DNA of 64,000 nucleotides from an uncultured Hungatella sp. (lineage in GTDB: Bacteria; Bacillota; Clostridia; Lachnospirales; Lachnospiraceae), in NCBI GenBank assembly GCA_910579515.1, contig CAJTUV010000018.1:4414-68413 (forward strand). The letters are read 5' to 3'. Shown piece by piece: positions 8,814 to 17,338 of this stretch (position 1 is its first letter; the number at the start of each line of letters is the position of its first letter). The position numbers and the translations under genes were made by a program. Under the pieces are notes generated by a model that saw only the letters and a list, made by a program, of their open reading frames with translations, searched no databases and was not told where the DNA came from.

Positions 8814-10916
8814 ATGAAAGACTTTGAGAAACAGGCCAGGGAATTGGTGGAGAAAATGACATTGGAGGAGAAGGCGTCACAGCTGAATTTTGATGCTCCG
8901 GCCATTCCAAGGCTGGGGATTCCCAGGTATCACTGGTGGAACGAGGCCCTGCATGGACTGGCCAGAGGCGGTACGGCTACCATGTTTCCTCAGTCAATCG
9001 CATTAGCGGCTATGTTTGATGCGCAGGAGATGGTAAAGATTGGGGACATTATTTCCACGGAGGCAAGGGCGAAGTACAACGCCTATTCTTCGGAAGAAGA
9101 CCGAGACATCTATAAAGGGCTGACTCTGTGGTCTCCCAATGTAAATATTTTCAGGGATCCCAGGTGGGGAAGAGGTCATGAGACTTATGGGGAAGATCCC
9201 TTTTTGACCTCAGAGCTGGGAGTAGCGTTTATCAAGGGCATTCAGGGCGACAAAACATATTTGAAGGCAGCGGCCTGTGCCAAGCATTTTGCGGTTCACA
9301 GCGGACCAGAGGAGCTGCGTCATGAATTTGACGCCCAGGTGTCTGACAAGGATCTGTGGGAGACGTATCTGCCTGCGTTTGAGGCTTGCGTAAAAGAAGG
9401 AAAAGTGGAAGGCGTTATGGGCGCCTACAACCGGACGAATGGAGAGCCATGCTGTGGAAGCAAGCTGTTAATGAAGGATATTCTGAGAGGGAAATGGAAC
9501 TTTGAGGGATATTTTACTTCGGACTGCTGGGCGATCAAGGATTTCCATGAAAATCATCATGTGACGGACACCGCCACAGAGTCGGCGGCTCTTGCCTTGA
9601 AGATGGGATGCGACATCAACTGTGGCAGCACATACCTGAAAATTATGCAGGCTTATCAGGAAGGGCTGGTGACGGAGGAGGATATCACGGAAGCGGCTGT
9701 CAGGGCGATGCGGACTCGGTTCCGTCTGGGACTTTTTGCAGACGACTGTGAGTATGACAAGATTTCTTATGACGTAGTGGCCTGTAAGGAGCACAGGCAG
9801 GCGGCTGTCAGGGCTGCTGAGAAGTCTGTGGTTCTTTTGAAGAACGACGGAATTCTGCCTTTAAAAAAGACTATGGAGAAGCTGGCCGTGATTGGGCCTA
9901 ACGCGGACAGCCGCTGGCCGCTCATTGGCAATTATCATGGCACGGCTCCCAGATATGTAACAGTTTTGGAAGGAATTGAGACTGTGGCGGAGAATGTGCG
10001 GCTTCATTATTCGGAAGGCTGCCATACCATGAAAGACAGGGTGGAAGAGCTGGCTTTGCCAAATGACAGAGTATCAGAGGCTGTATGCGCCGCCAGGGAA
10101 GCTGGGACTGCTGTGGTCTGCTTGGGGCTCGACGAGCGATACGAAGGAGAGCAGCATGATGTGGGGAATCGCTTTGATGAAACCAGCATGGCGGACAAAC
10201 CTACCACAGCCTTGCCGGACAGCCAGATTGCCCTTTTGGAGGCTTTATTGGAGACTGGGGTGGATTTAATTGTGGTAAACATGACAGGAAGCGCTGTGGA
10301 GTTAAAGTGGCTTCAGGAGTCTCCAAATGTGAGGGCGATTCTTCAGGGATGGTATCCCGGAGCGGAAGGGGGACTGGCCATTGCCAGGATTCTGTTTGGC
10401 GAAGTGAATCCTTCTGGAAAGCTGCCAGTGACTTTCTATGCTTCAGCAGAAGGGATGCCTCCGGTTACGGATTATTCCATGAAGGGAAGGACGTATCGGT
10501 ATTTGGAATGTGATCCTATGTATCCTTTCGGATATGGCTTAAGCTACTCGAGATTTGCCTACTCGGATTTGAGGATAAAGGCAGAGACAAACGGGGTGAG
10601 GGTAACGGTTTTAGTAAAGAATACCGGGGATATGGACGGAGACGAAGTGGTTCAGATTTACATAAAAGATACCAAGTCTCAGTTTGAGGTGAGAAATCAC
10701 CGCCTGGCAGGTTTTAAGCGGATTCATCTGCGCGCAGGGGAAGAAAAGGAGACGGAGATTTTTATTTCGGATAAGCAGTTTACTGTGGTAAATGATAAGG
10801 GCGAGAGAGTGAAGGACGGCTCAGAGTTTATTCTGTATGCAGGAGGCGGGCAGCCGGACGGCAGAAGTGAAGAGCTGACTGGACAAAAGCCTTTGGAAAG
10901 TTTGATTCATTATTGA
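8814..10916 (+). CDS. Glycoside hydrolase family 3 (beta-xylosidase/beta-glucosidase type), cytoplasmic
   Basis: A 700-residue GH3 enzyme without signal peptide, so it acts on imported oligosaccharides. The (beta/alpha)8 domain includes WSPNVNIFRDPRWGRGHETY at about 106-125, substrate-binding KHF at 157-159, and TSDCWAI with predicted nucleophile Asp237. The second alpha/beta domain carries LGLDERYEGEQHD, a likely acid/base region, and a fibronectin-III-like domain closes the protein. The TSDCWA form of the nucleophile motif and the early PRWGRG motif resemble bacterial and plant beta-xylosidases more than cellobiases. It lies 29 bp after the oxidoreductase. Exact linkage specificity (xylose, glucose or uronate) is not determined by sequence alone. 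Confidence 0.9.
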   Translation: MKDFEKQARELVEKMTLEEKASQLNFDAPAIPRLGIPRYHWWNEALHGLARGGTATMFPQSIALAAMFDAQEMVKIGDIISTEARAKYNAYSSEEDRDIYKGLTLWSPNVNIFRDPRWGRGHETYGEDPFLTSELGVAFIKGIQGDKTYLKAAACAKHFAVHSGPEELRHEFDAQVSDKDLWETYLPAFEACVKEGKVEGVMGAYNRTNGEPCCGSKLLMKDILRGKWNFEGYFTSDCWAIKDFHENHHVTDTATESAALALKMGCDINCGSTYLKIMQAYQEGLVTEEDITEAAVRAMRTRFRLGLFADDCEYDKISYDVVACKEHRQAAVRAAEKSVVLLKNDGILPLKKTMEKLAVIGPNADSRWPLIGNYHGTAPRYVTVLEGIETVAENVRLHYSEGCHTMKDRVEELALPNDRVSEAVCAAREAGTAVVCLGLDERYEGEQHDVGNRFDETSMADKPTTALPDSQIALLEALLETGVDLIVVNMTGSAVELKWLQESPNVRAILQGWYPGAEGGLAIARILFGEVNPSGKLPVTFYASAEGMPPVTDYSMKGRTYRYLECDPMYPFGYGLSYSRFAYSDLRIKAETNGVRVTVLVKNTGDMDGDEVVQIYIKDTKSQFEVRNHRLAGFKRIHLRAGEEKETEIFISDKQFTVVNDKGERVKDGSEFILYAGGGQPDGRSEELTGQKPLESLIHY

Positions 10917-10933
10917 GAGGAGGAGCGGCTGGC

Positions 10934-12013
10934 ATGAAAATGACATTTCGCTGGTATGGAGAGAAGAGCGATTCTGTGACATTAAAACAGATTAAACAGA
11001 TTCCCGGGATGACGGGGCTTATGGGGCTTCTGGATTACAAGGCGGCCGGAGAGGTCTGGACCAAGGAGGAGATTAAGGAGTATATAGATCAGGTTCATAA
11101 GGCTGGCCTGGAGTGCGAAGTGATTGAAAGTGTCAATGTCCATGAGGACATTAAGATGGGGCTTCCCACCAGGGAAAAGTACATTGAAAATTATATTACC
11201 ACCATCCGCAATCTGGCAGAGTATGGGGTGAAGGTGATTGTCTACAATTTTATGCCTGTTTTTGACTGGCTTAGGACGGACCTGGCCCGTGTCATTGAGG
11301 AGGATGGTTCCAACAGTCTGTATTATGATGAAAAGGAACTGGGAAATATGACTCCTCTCGACATTGTGAAAAAGACTGCAGAGGACAGCAATGGGTTTAC
11401 TCTTCCGGGGTGGGAACCGGAGCGTCTGGCAGAGTTGGAGAAGACGTTGAAGCAGTACGAGGGGATCACACCAGACATGCTTCGGGAGAATTATAAGTAT
11501 TTTCTGGATGCGGTGATTCCGGTCTGTGAGGAAGTTGGGGTGAAGATGGCGGTTCACCCAGATGATCCGGCCTGGCCGATTTTTGGTCTTCCCAGGATTT
11601 CCCACAGCCAGGAGGACTTTGACAAGATTGTGGCCCTTCACGATTCGCCGGCCAATGGATTGTGTCTGTGTACAGGGTCTCTGGGCTCTAATCCAGAGAA
11701 TGATATTCCAGCTATTATTCGTCACTTTGGGCAGATGGACCGGATCGCCTGTTTGCATATCCGCAATGTAAAGTATCTGGGATACCGTCGGTTTAGGGAG
11801 GCGGCTCATCTGTCTTCTACTGGTGATCTGGATCTGTTTGAAATTGTGAGAGCTGTGTATGAGACATGTCCACACGATATCTATGTACGTCCTGACCATG
11901 GAAGAATGATCTGGGACGAGGTGGGACGCCCTGGATACGGCCTGTATGACAGAGCTTTGGGAGCGGCTTACTTAAATGGATTGTGGGAAGCCATTGAGAA
12001 AATGGAGAAGTAA
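10934..12013 (+). CDS. uxuA: Mannonate dehydratase
   Basis: About 359 residues of the UxuA family, which dehydrates D-mannonate to 2-keto-3-deoxy-D-gluconate (KDG). Family motifs include VHPDDPAWPIFGLPRI near 210, the metal-ligand region NGLCLCTGSLG, HIRNVK, and RPDHGRMIWDE near the C-terminus. ATG 10934 follows GAGGAGG by about 10 bases; the TTG at 10913 overlaps the GH3 stop. Product KDG is the substrate of KdgK encoded 2 kb downstream. Neither uronate isomerase (UxaC) nor fructuronate reductase (UxuB) is in the window, so the mannonate source is open; one of the two Gfo/Idh/MocA enzymes may supply it. Confidence 0.92.
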   Translation: MKMTFRWYGEKSDSVTLKQIKQIPGMTGLMGLLDYKAAGEVWTKEEIKEYIDQVHKAGLECEVIESVNVHEDIKMGLPTREKYIENYITTIRNLAEYGVKVIVYNFMPVFDWLRTDLARVIEEDGSNSLYYDEKELGNMTPLDIVKKTAEDSNGFTLPGWEPERLAELEKTLKQYEGITPDMLRENYKYFLDAVIPVCEEVGVKMAVHPDDPAWPIFGLPRISHSQEDFDKIVALHDSPANGLCLCTGSLGSNPENDIPAIIRHFGQMDRIACLHIRNVKYLGYRRFREAAHLSSTGDLDLFEIVRAVYETCPHDIYVRPDHGRMIWDEVGRPGYGLYDRALGAAYLNGLWEAIEKMEK

Positions 12014-12053
12014 GTATAGAAACTAACTTTTTATTAACGCTGACAAACAGGGA

Positions 12054-12098
12054 GCAGAGAATACATCACTCAATCAGTGATGTATTCTCTGCTTCTTT
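12054..12098 (+). terminator. Strong rho-independent terminator after uxuA
   Basis: A perfect 17-bp stem (12054-12070 with 12076-12092, arms GCAGAGAATACATCACT) around a 5-nt loop is followed by TTCTTT. It ends the importer-to-uxuA transcription unit. Confidence 0.88.
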
Positions 12099-12185
12099 AG
12101 TAAAACATTGACGAATGTTATCCCTGCATGAGAAAAAGAGGTATGGTTTTGATGAAAATGCTTAACTAAAAGCCATTTCTTGCAA

Positions 12186-12207
12186 AAAAATTATACATTT
12201 TATAAAA
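12186..12207 (+). promoter_or_regulatory. 22-nt AT-rich motif, copy 2 (possible operator)
   Basis: Matches 21 of 22 bases of the motif at 1905-1926. Here it lies directly upstream of a candidate -35 box for the IclR-family gene, which would fit regulation by the IclR or GntR protein encoded in this locus. Function is inferred. Confidence 0.45.
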
Positions 12208-12214
12208 CCCGTAC

Positions 12215-12244
12215 TTGCGTATTTCCCTATAAAAGAGTTATACT
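12215..12244 (+). promoter_or_regulatory. Candidate promoter of the IclR-family gene
   Basis: TTGCGT at 12215-12220 and TATACT at 12239-12244 are 18 bp apart, about 60 bp before the gene start. Confidence 0.5.
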
Positions 12245-12303
12245 GATAGCAGAGATATTGTCGGACACTTTTTTGAGTGAAGGGAAAGGAATGGACATTT
12301 AGA

Positions 12304-13065
12304 ATGAAGTTAAACCGAACAACCCAGCGAACTGTTGAAATACTGAAATTGGTGTCCAAAAATCCAGAGGGTATTACCCTGGATGATATCTGCGGTCATT
12401 TATCGCTTCCGAAAACCAGCGCCTATGATATTGTGACTACCTTGGTCAATATGGGTATGATTCATGTGACTAAGGGACAGAAGCAGATTTATACCATAGG
12501 CCTGACAGCTTATCGCATTGGAATCAATTATACCAACAATCTGGATTTCCTTGGTATTATTGAACCGGAGCTTAAGGCGTTTTCAAAGGAAGTGGGAAAG
12601 ACAGTGTTTTTTGGGGTCCGGTCTGACCATGAGGTGGTATATATCTGTAAGTTTGAGCCGGAAAATCCGATTATTACCACGGCCACTGTAGGGACAAAAA
12701 ACCCTATGTACTGTACTTCCTTAGGAAAGGCGATTTTGGCTTATACACAGGAGGAAGCCAGACAGCAGATTTTGGGCCGCATAAAGTTTCGCAAAAAGAC
12801 GGAGAGAACTGTCACGTCTGTGGAAGAACTGGAGAAGGAATTAAATCGTGTCAGGGAAAGGGGGTTTGCTTTAGACGCCAGGGAGATGGAAGAGCATATG
12901 GAGTGTGTGGGCGCTCCTGTGTTTGGGTCTGATGGAAGTATTTTAGGGGCAATCAGTGTGTCCAGTCTGTACAAGCCCACAGAGGACTACGAGGCCCTGG
13001 GACAGATTGTCCATAAGAAGGCCGAAGAAGTGTCAAAATTATTGGGTTTTTTGGGAAAAATATAA
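12304..13065 (+). CDS. IclR-family transcriptional regulator
   Basis: A 253-residue IclR protein. The N-terminal winged helix (about 1-65) begins with NRTTQRTVEILKLVSKNPEG and contains LPKTSAYDIVTTL as recognition helix; the C-terminal effector domain includes GTKNPMYCTSLGKAILAY and the terminal GAISVSS block. I use ATG 12304, which begins just before the helix-turn-helix as in relatives; GTG 12277 would add nine residues and the AAGGAATGG site sits between them. It is directly upstream of eda-kdgK, and IclR proteins such as KdgR control KDG metabolism elsewhere, so it probably senses KDG or a related acid. Target sites may be the tandem TCGTnnnnACGA boxes before eda. Confidence 0.9.
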   Translation: MKLNRTTQRTVEILKLVSKNPEGITLDDICGHLSLPKTSAYDIVTTLVNMGMIHVTKGQKQIYTIGLTAYRIGINYTNNLDFLGIIEPELKAFSKEVGKTVFFGVRSDHEVVYICKFEPENPIITTATVGTKNPMYCTSLGKAILAYTQEEARQQILGRIKFRKKTERTVTSVEELEKELNRVRERGFALDAREMEEHMECVGAPVFGSDGSILGAISVSSLYKPTEDYEALGQIVHKKAEEVSKLLGFLGKI

Positions 13066-13073
13066 GGTTCCCA

Positions 13074-13102
13074 TTGACAAATCTCATGGAAGGGATTACA
13101 AT
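13074..13102 (+). promoter_or_regulatory. Sigma-A promoter of eda-kdgK
   Basis: TTGACA at 13074-13079 and TACAAT at 13097-13102 have ideal 17-bp spacing. Transcription would start near 13109, directly ahead of the tandem palindromes. Confidence 0.75.
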
Positions 13103-13115
13103 TTTTGTATAATAA

Positions 13116-13146
13116 TCGTGTTTACGAAAAAGAATCGTATATACGA
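13116..13146 (+). promoter_or_regulatory. Tandem palindromic operators upstream of eda
   Basis: Two TCGTnnnnACGA palindromes, at 13116-13127 (TCGTGTTTACGA) and 13135-13146 (TCGTATATACGA), have starts 19 bp apart, about two helical turns. They overlap the predicted transcription start and are well placed for repression, plausibly by the adjacent IclR protein. Confidence 0.55.
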
Positions 13147-13169
13147 ATATAGAGAAGGAGAGAAGAATC

Positions 13170-13820
13170 ATGAAAAAAGAACAGGTATTAACCAGGTTAA
13201 AAGAAGACTGTCTCGTTGCTGTAGTTCGTGCCAAGAATTTAGAGCAGGGTGAGAAAGTGGTGGATGCCATTATCGAAGGCGGAATCAATTTCATCGAAAT
13301 CACCATGACCATGGATGAGGGAAATCCGGTAGAGTTTATCGCAGCTATGGCGAATAAGTATAAAGACAACGACAAGGTAGTCATCGGTGCAGGTACTGTT
13401 CTGGATCCGGAGACTGCAAGACAGGTGATTTTAGCAGGCGCTAACTATGTGGTAAGCCCAGGACTGAATGTAGATACCATCAGACTGTGCAACCGTTACA
13501 GAGTTCCTATGCTTCCAGGTGTTATGACTCCTACAGAGGCGATTACCGCTATGGAAGCCGGATGTGATATCATCAAAGTCTTCCCAGGCAATATTGTAGG
13601 ACCGGCTGCTATCAGCTCCTTCAAAGGCCCGTTGCCACAGGGTGAGTTTATGCCTTCAGGCGGCGTTGATGTAGACAATGTAGACAAATGGCTGAAAGCA
13701 GGCGCATACGCAGTGGGAACTGGCTCCAGTTTGACCAAGGGCGCAAAGACCGGCGATTTCGCAGCAGTGACCGCAAAGGCAAAGGAATTTGTGGAGGCTG
13801 TAGCGGCAGCACGCAAATAG
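13170..13820 (+). CDS. eda: KDPG aldolase (2-dehydro-3-deoxy-phosphogluconate aldolase)
   Basis: A 216-residue class I aldolase that splits KDPG into pyruvate and glyceraldehyde-3-phosphate, the last step of hexuronate and Entner-Doudoroff degradation. Visible residues are Glu43 in FIEITMT, the phosphate-binding GAGTVLD segment near 73-79, the Schiff-base lysine Lys136 in IIKVFPG, and MPSGGV. Length matches the family (about 210). It is first in the eda-kdgK unit, 34 bp before kdgK. Some relatives also cleave 4-hydroxy-2-oxoglutarate; the kdgK neighbour favours KDPG. Confidence 0.94.
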   Translation: MKKEQVLTRLKEDCLVAVVRAKNLEQGEKVVDAIIEGGINFIEITMTMDEGNPVEFIAAMANKYKDNDKVVIGAGTVLDPETARQVILAGANYVVSPGLNVDTIRLCNRYRVPMLPGVMTPTEAITAMEAGCDIIKVFPGNIVGPAAISSFKGPLPQGEFMPSGGVDVDNVDKWLKAGAYAVGTGSSLTKGAKTGDFAAVTAKAKEFVEAVAAARK

Positions 13821-13854
13821 AGTAGAAAATCATTAAACAAGGAGATTAAAGAAG

Positions 13855-14886
13855 ATGGCAAAGATTGTAACCATGGGCGAGATCATGTTAAGATTGTCTA
13901 CCCCCAACAACGAAAAATTTATCCAGGCTGACGAGTTTGATATCAACTACGGCGGCGGCGAGGCGAACGTAGCGGTTTCTTTGGCAAACTATGGTCATGA
14001 GGCGGAGTTTGTGACAGCAGTTCCGGCTAACCCGATCGGCGAGTGCGCAGTTGCTGCTTTAAGAAAATATAATGTAGGGACCAAGCATATTGCAAGAAGC
14101 GGCGAGAGACTGGGCATCTATTATCTGGAGACTGGTTCTGCCATGAGAGCTTCCAATGTGGTTTATGACAGAGCTCACAGCTCTATTTCCACAGCAAAAC
14201 CAGAGGAGTTTAATTTTGACGAGATTTTTGAGGGAGCGGACTGGTTCCATTTCACAGGCATCACTCCGGCTGTCAGCGATGCTGCCATTGAACTGACAGA
14301 GGCTGCTTTAAAGGCGGCTAAAGCGCATAATGTGACCGTGTCTGTTGATTTAAACTTCCGTAAGAAATTATGGTCTTCCGAGAAGGCTCAGAAGGTTATG
14401 ACGAATCTGATGCAGTATGTGGACGTGTGCATCGGCAATGAGGAGGATGCAGAGAAGGTTCTAGGCTTTAAGCCAGGCAACACAGATGTGACCTCTGGAG
14501 AGCTGGAGTTAGCCGGATATGTGGACATTTTCAATCAGATGGCGGATAAGTTTGGTTTTCAGTACATTATCAGCTCATTGAGAGAGAGCCACAGTGCTTC
14601 TGATAACGGCTGGTCTGCATGTATTATGGATGGAAAAACCAGAGAATTTTATCATTCCAGAAAGTACCATATCACTCCTATTGTTGACCGTGTAGGCGGC
14701 GGCGACTCCTTTGCTGCAGGCCTTATCTGTGGTCTGGCAGACAAAAAGGATATGAAGGCTGCTCTGGAGTACGCAGTGGCTGCGTCTGCTTTGAAACATA
14801 CCATTCCAGGCGACTTTAACCTGGTAACCCGTGCAGATGTTGAGAATCTGGCAGGCGGCGACGGTTCAGGACGGGTGCAGAGATAA
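13855..14886 (+). CDS. kdgK: 2-keto-3-deoxygluconate kinase (PfkB family)
   Basis: A 343-residue ribokinase/PfkB-family kinase that phosphorylates KDG with ATP to KDPG. It has the substrate motif NYGGGEANVAVSLANYG (31-47), the lid region with RLGIYYLETGSAMRAS (85-100), which resembles known KDG kinases, and the catalytic GGGDSFAAG with base Asp284. It follows eda by 34 bp and supplies eda's substrate. Confidence in the KDG specificity comes from both the sequence and its pairing with eda and uxuA. Confidence 0.9.
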   Translation: MAKIVTMGEIMLRLSTPNNEKFIQADEFDINYGGGEANVAVSLANYGHEAEFVTAVPANPIGECAVAALRKYNVGTKHIARSGERLGIYYLETGSAMRASNVVYDRAHSSISTAKPEEFNFDEIFEGADWFHFTGITPAVSDAAIELTEAALKAAKAHNVTVSVDLNFRKKLWSSEKAQKVMTNLMQYVDVCIGNEEDAEKVLGFKPGNTDVTSGELELAGYVDIFNQMADKFGFQYIISSLRESHSASDNGWSACIMDGKTREFYHSRKYHITPIVDRVGGGDSFAAGLICGLADKKDMKAALEYAVAASALKHTIPGDFNLVTRADVENLAGGDGSGRVQR

Positions 14887-14905
14887 GGAATCGACGATAG
14901 ATCAC

Positions 14906-14954
14906 AAAAAGGACAGCTCTTATGCTCAAAAGAACATTGGAACTGTCCTTTTCA
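14906..14954 (+). terminator. Candidate attenuator/terminator between kdgK and the second PfkB kinase
   Basis: AAAAGGACAG (14907-14916) pairs with CTGTCCTTTT (14943-14952) across a 26-nt loop. The hairpin overlaps an in-frame upstream start for the next gene and may allow partial read-through. Confidence 0.5.
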
Positions 14955-14972
14955 GTAATGGGGGAGATTGTA

Positions 14973-16001
14973 ATGGATGAGAAACGGAATTTTGACTTGT
15001 TAACCTTGGGACAGCTGCTGCTTCGTCTTTCTCCGCCAGGCAATGAGCGGCTGGTGCGGGGAGATACCTTTATGAAGCAGGTTGGTGGAGCAGAGTTAAA
15101 TGTGGCTGTGGGAGTAGCGCTCCTTGGCCTTCATGTAGGAATTATTTCCAAACTGCCCTCTCATGATATGGGCAGATTTATGAAGAGCAAGATTCGATCC
15201 TATGGGGTCAGCGACGATTTTTTCTTATATGACAATTCGCCGTCTGCCAGAGTGGGAATCTATTATTATGAGTATGGGGCATATCCCAGGAAACCGAAGG
15301 TTATCTACGACAGAGCGAACAGCTCTTTCTATTCTCTGAATATTGATGAGATTCCAACACAAGCGTACACTGCAGCCAGATGTTTCCATACCAGCGGGAT
15401 TACTCTGGCTTTAAACCAGAAGCTTAGGGATACTACCGTAGAGATGATTAAGCGGTTTAAGGAAGCCGGTACTTTGGTTTCGTTTGATGTGAACTTCAGA
15501 GGGAATCTGTGGACAGGAGAGGAGGCCAGGGGGTGCATTGAGAAAATTCTTCCCTATGTGGATATTTTCTTCTGCTCTGAGGATACGGCCAGATTGACTT
15601 TTAAAAAGAGCGGCACAGCCAGGGAGATGATGAAGAGCTTTACAGAGGATTATCCGATTTCGATTGTGGCGTCTACGCAGAGAGTGGTTCACAGTCCAAA
15701 GCGTCATACCTTTGGATCTGTAATGTACGATGCCAAGAAGGATCAGTACTATGAGGAGGAGCCATACAGGGACATTGATGTGGTGGATCGAATTGGAAGC
15801 GGAGACGCCTATATTTCTGGCGCGCTCTATGGGCTTTTAAACAATGATTTTGACTGTGCTAAAGCGATTCAGTACGGCAACGCCACCAGTGCAGTAAAGA
15901 ATACCATCCCTGGAGATCTCCCGTCTTCTGACTTGGAGGAGATAGAGACCATTATCAAGGCTCACAACCACGTGGGACCTCAAAGCGAGATGGCCAGATA
16001 A
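14973..16001 (+). CDS. Second PfkB-family sugar kinase (KdgK paralogue)
   Basis: A 342-residue PfkB kinase similar in layout to kdgK. It keeps VGGAELNVAVGVALLG (38-53), an ARVGIYYYEYGAYPRKPKV lid block and the catalytic GSGDAY motif with Asp278, so it should be active. I use ATG 14973, which has GGGGGAG 7 bases upstream. Differences in the lid (an aromatic-rich GIYYYEYG in place of GIYYLETG) suggest a related but possibly different substrate, such as another 2-keto-3-deoxy acid or a ketose. Gene order places it between kdgK and phosphofructokinase. Confidence 0.82.
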   Translation: MDEKRNFDLLTLGQLLLRLSPPGNERLVRGDTFMKQVGGAELNVAVGVALLGLHVGIISKLPSHDMGRFMKSKIRSYGVSDDFFLYDNSPSARVGIYYYEYGAYPRKPKVIYDRANSSFYSLNIDEIPTQAYTAARCFHTSGITLALNQKLRDTTVEMIKRFKEAGTLVSFDVNFRGNLWTGEEARGCIEKILPYVDIFFCSEDTARLTFKKSGTAREMMKSFTEDYPISIVASTQRVVHSPKRHTFGSVMYDAKKDQYYEEEPYRDIDVVDRIGSGDAYISGALYGLLNNDFDCAKAIQYGNATSAVKNTIPGDLPSSDLEEIETIIKAHNHVGPQSEMAR

Positions 16002-16083
16002 GAGGAAGAAGCGCATAACCTGGAAGGGGCAGGAGGATTGAGGGCCTGCCTGGATGAGAAAAAAGAAAATTGGGGGTAATGTA

Positions 16084-17319
16084 ATGGCAGATTTAAAAGG
16101 AAATGTAATCGTCGGCCAGTCCGGCGGACCGACTGCGGTGATTAACGCCAGTTTGGCAGGGGTTTTTAAGACGGCGAGAGACAGGGGAGCGAAAAAGGTT
16201 TACGGTATGCTTCATGGCATCCGGGGACTTTTGGAGGAGAAATATGTAGATTTGTCTCAGCACATTAAAAGTGATTTGGATATTGATCTGTTAAAGAGAA
16301 CTCCTTCTTCTTTCCTGGGTTCCTGTCGGTTTAAGCTGCCTGAGATTAAGGATGACACAGAGATTTATGACAGAATCTTTGGAATACTGGACAAACTGGA
16401 GGTGGAGTATTTCTTCTATATCGGTGGAAACGACTCTATGGACACTATCAAGAAATTGTCCGATTATGCGATTTTAAATGGAAGCAAGATTCGGTTTATG
16501 GGCGTTCCCAAGACCATTGACAATGATTTGGCTGTGACGGACCATACGCCTGGATTTGGAAGCGCGGCCAAGTACATAGCCTCCATCACGAAAGAAGTAA
16601 TTCGCGACGGTTTGGTGTATGGAACAAAGAGTGTGACTATTTTGGAAATCATGGGAAGAAACGCAGGATGGCTGACCGGAGCGGCGGCTCTTGCCAAGGG
16701 CGAGGACTGCGAGGGACCGGATATGCTGTTTTTGCCGGAGATTACCTTTGATGTGGACAAGTTCATGAGAAAGGTTGGAGAGCTCCAGGAGAAGAAGGGC
16801 TCTGTGGTGGTGGCTGTCTCTGAAGGCGTTAAGGTGGCGGACGGACGGTATGTCTGTGAATTGACGGACAATATTGATTTTGTGGATGCTTTCGGACACC
16901 GTCAGCTGACAGGTACGGCCCGCTACCTGGCCGAGAAGATTTCCAGGGAAGTGGGATGCAAGACCAGAGCCATTGAGTTTAACTCTCTCCAAAGATGCGC
17001 TTCCCATATTGTAGGCCGTGTGGATATTACAGAGGCTTTCCAGGTAGGCGGTGCTGCCGTTAAGGCTGCATTTGAGGGAGAAACGGGGCAGATGATTATC
17101 TTAAAAAGGGTTTCTGATGATCCGTATCTATGTGTCACAGACCTTTATGATGTGCACAAGATTGCCAATGTGGAGAAGAAGGTTCCACTAGAGTGGATTA
17201 ATGAGGACGGCGATTATGTGACGCCGGAGTTTATCAATTACGTCCGCCCGTTGATTCAGGCAGAACTGACGCCTATGATGGTGGACGGACTGCCAAGGCA
17301 TCTGCGGCTGGAGGATTAA
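16084..17319 (+). CDS. 6-phosphofructokinase, pyrophosphate-dependent type
   Basis: A 411-residue phosphofructokinase of the PPi-dependent group, converting fructose-6-phosphate to the 1,6-bisphosphate reversibly. The two diagnostic positions are present: GGNDS with Asp117 where ATP enzymes have Gly, and PKTIDND with Lys143 where ATP enzymes have Gly. Catalytic Asp146 is in the second motif. MGRNAGWLTG near 190 and the long C-terminal region also fit. ATG 16084 has GGGGG 7 bases upstream; an upstream in-frame ATG at 16054 is possible. PPi-PFK works in both glycolysis and gluconeogenesis, useful when growing on sugar acids. Confidence 0.88.
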   Translation: MADLKGNVIVGQSGGPTAVINASLAGVFKTARDRGAKKVYGMLHGIRGLLEEKYVDLSQHIKSDLDIDLLKRTPSSFLGSCRFKLPEIKDDTEIYDRIFGILDKLEVEYFFYIGGNDSMDTIKKLSDYAILNGSKIRFMGVPKTIDNDLAVTDHTPGFGSAAKYIASITKEVIRDGLVYGTKSVTILEIMGRNAGWLTGAAALAKGEDCEGPDMLFLPEITFDVDKFMRKVGELQEKKGSVVVAVSEGVKVADGRYVCELTDNIDFVDAFGHRQLTGTARYLAEKISREVGCKTRAIEFNSLQRCASHIVGRVDITEAFQVGGAAVKAAFEGETGQMIILKRVSDDPYLCVTDLYDVHKIANVEKKVPLEWINEDGDYVTPEFINYVRPLIQAELTPMMVDGLPRHLRLED

Positions 17320-17338
17320 GTAGAAAGAAGGACAATAC

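Noticed and set aside
10982..11899. Minus-strand ORF of 305 residues inside uxuA
   Set aside because: Antisense to uxuA; no motif and shadow composition.
13108..13113. TATAAT as the eda -10 box
   Set aside because: It is 28 bp from TTGACA; TACAAT at 13097 has the correct 17-bp spacing.
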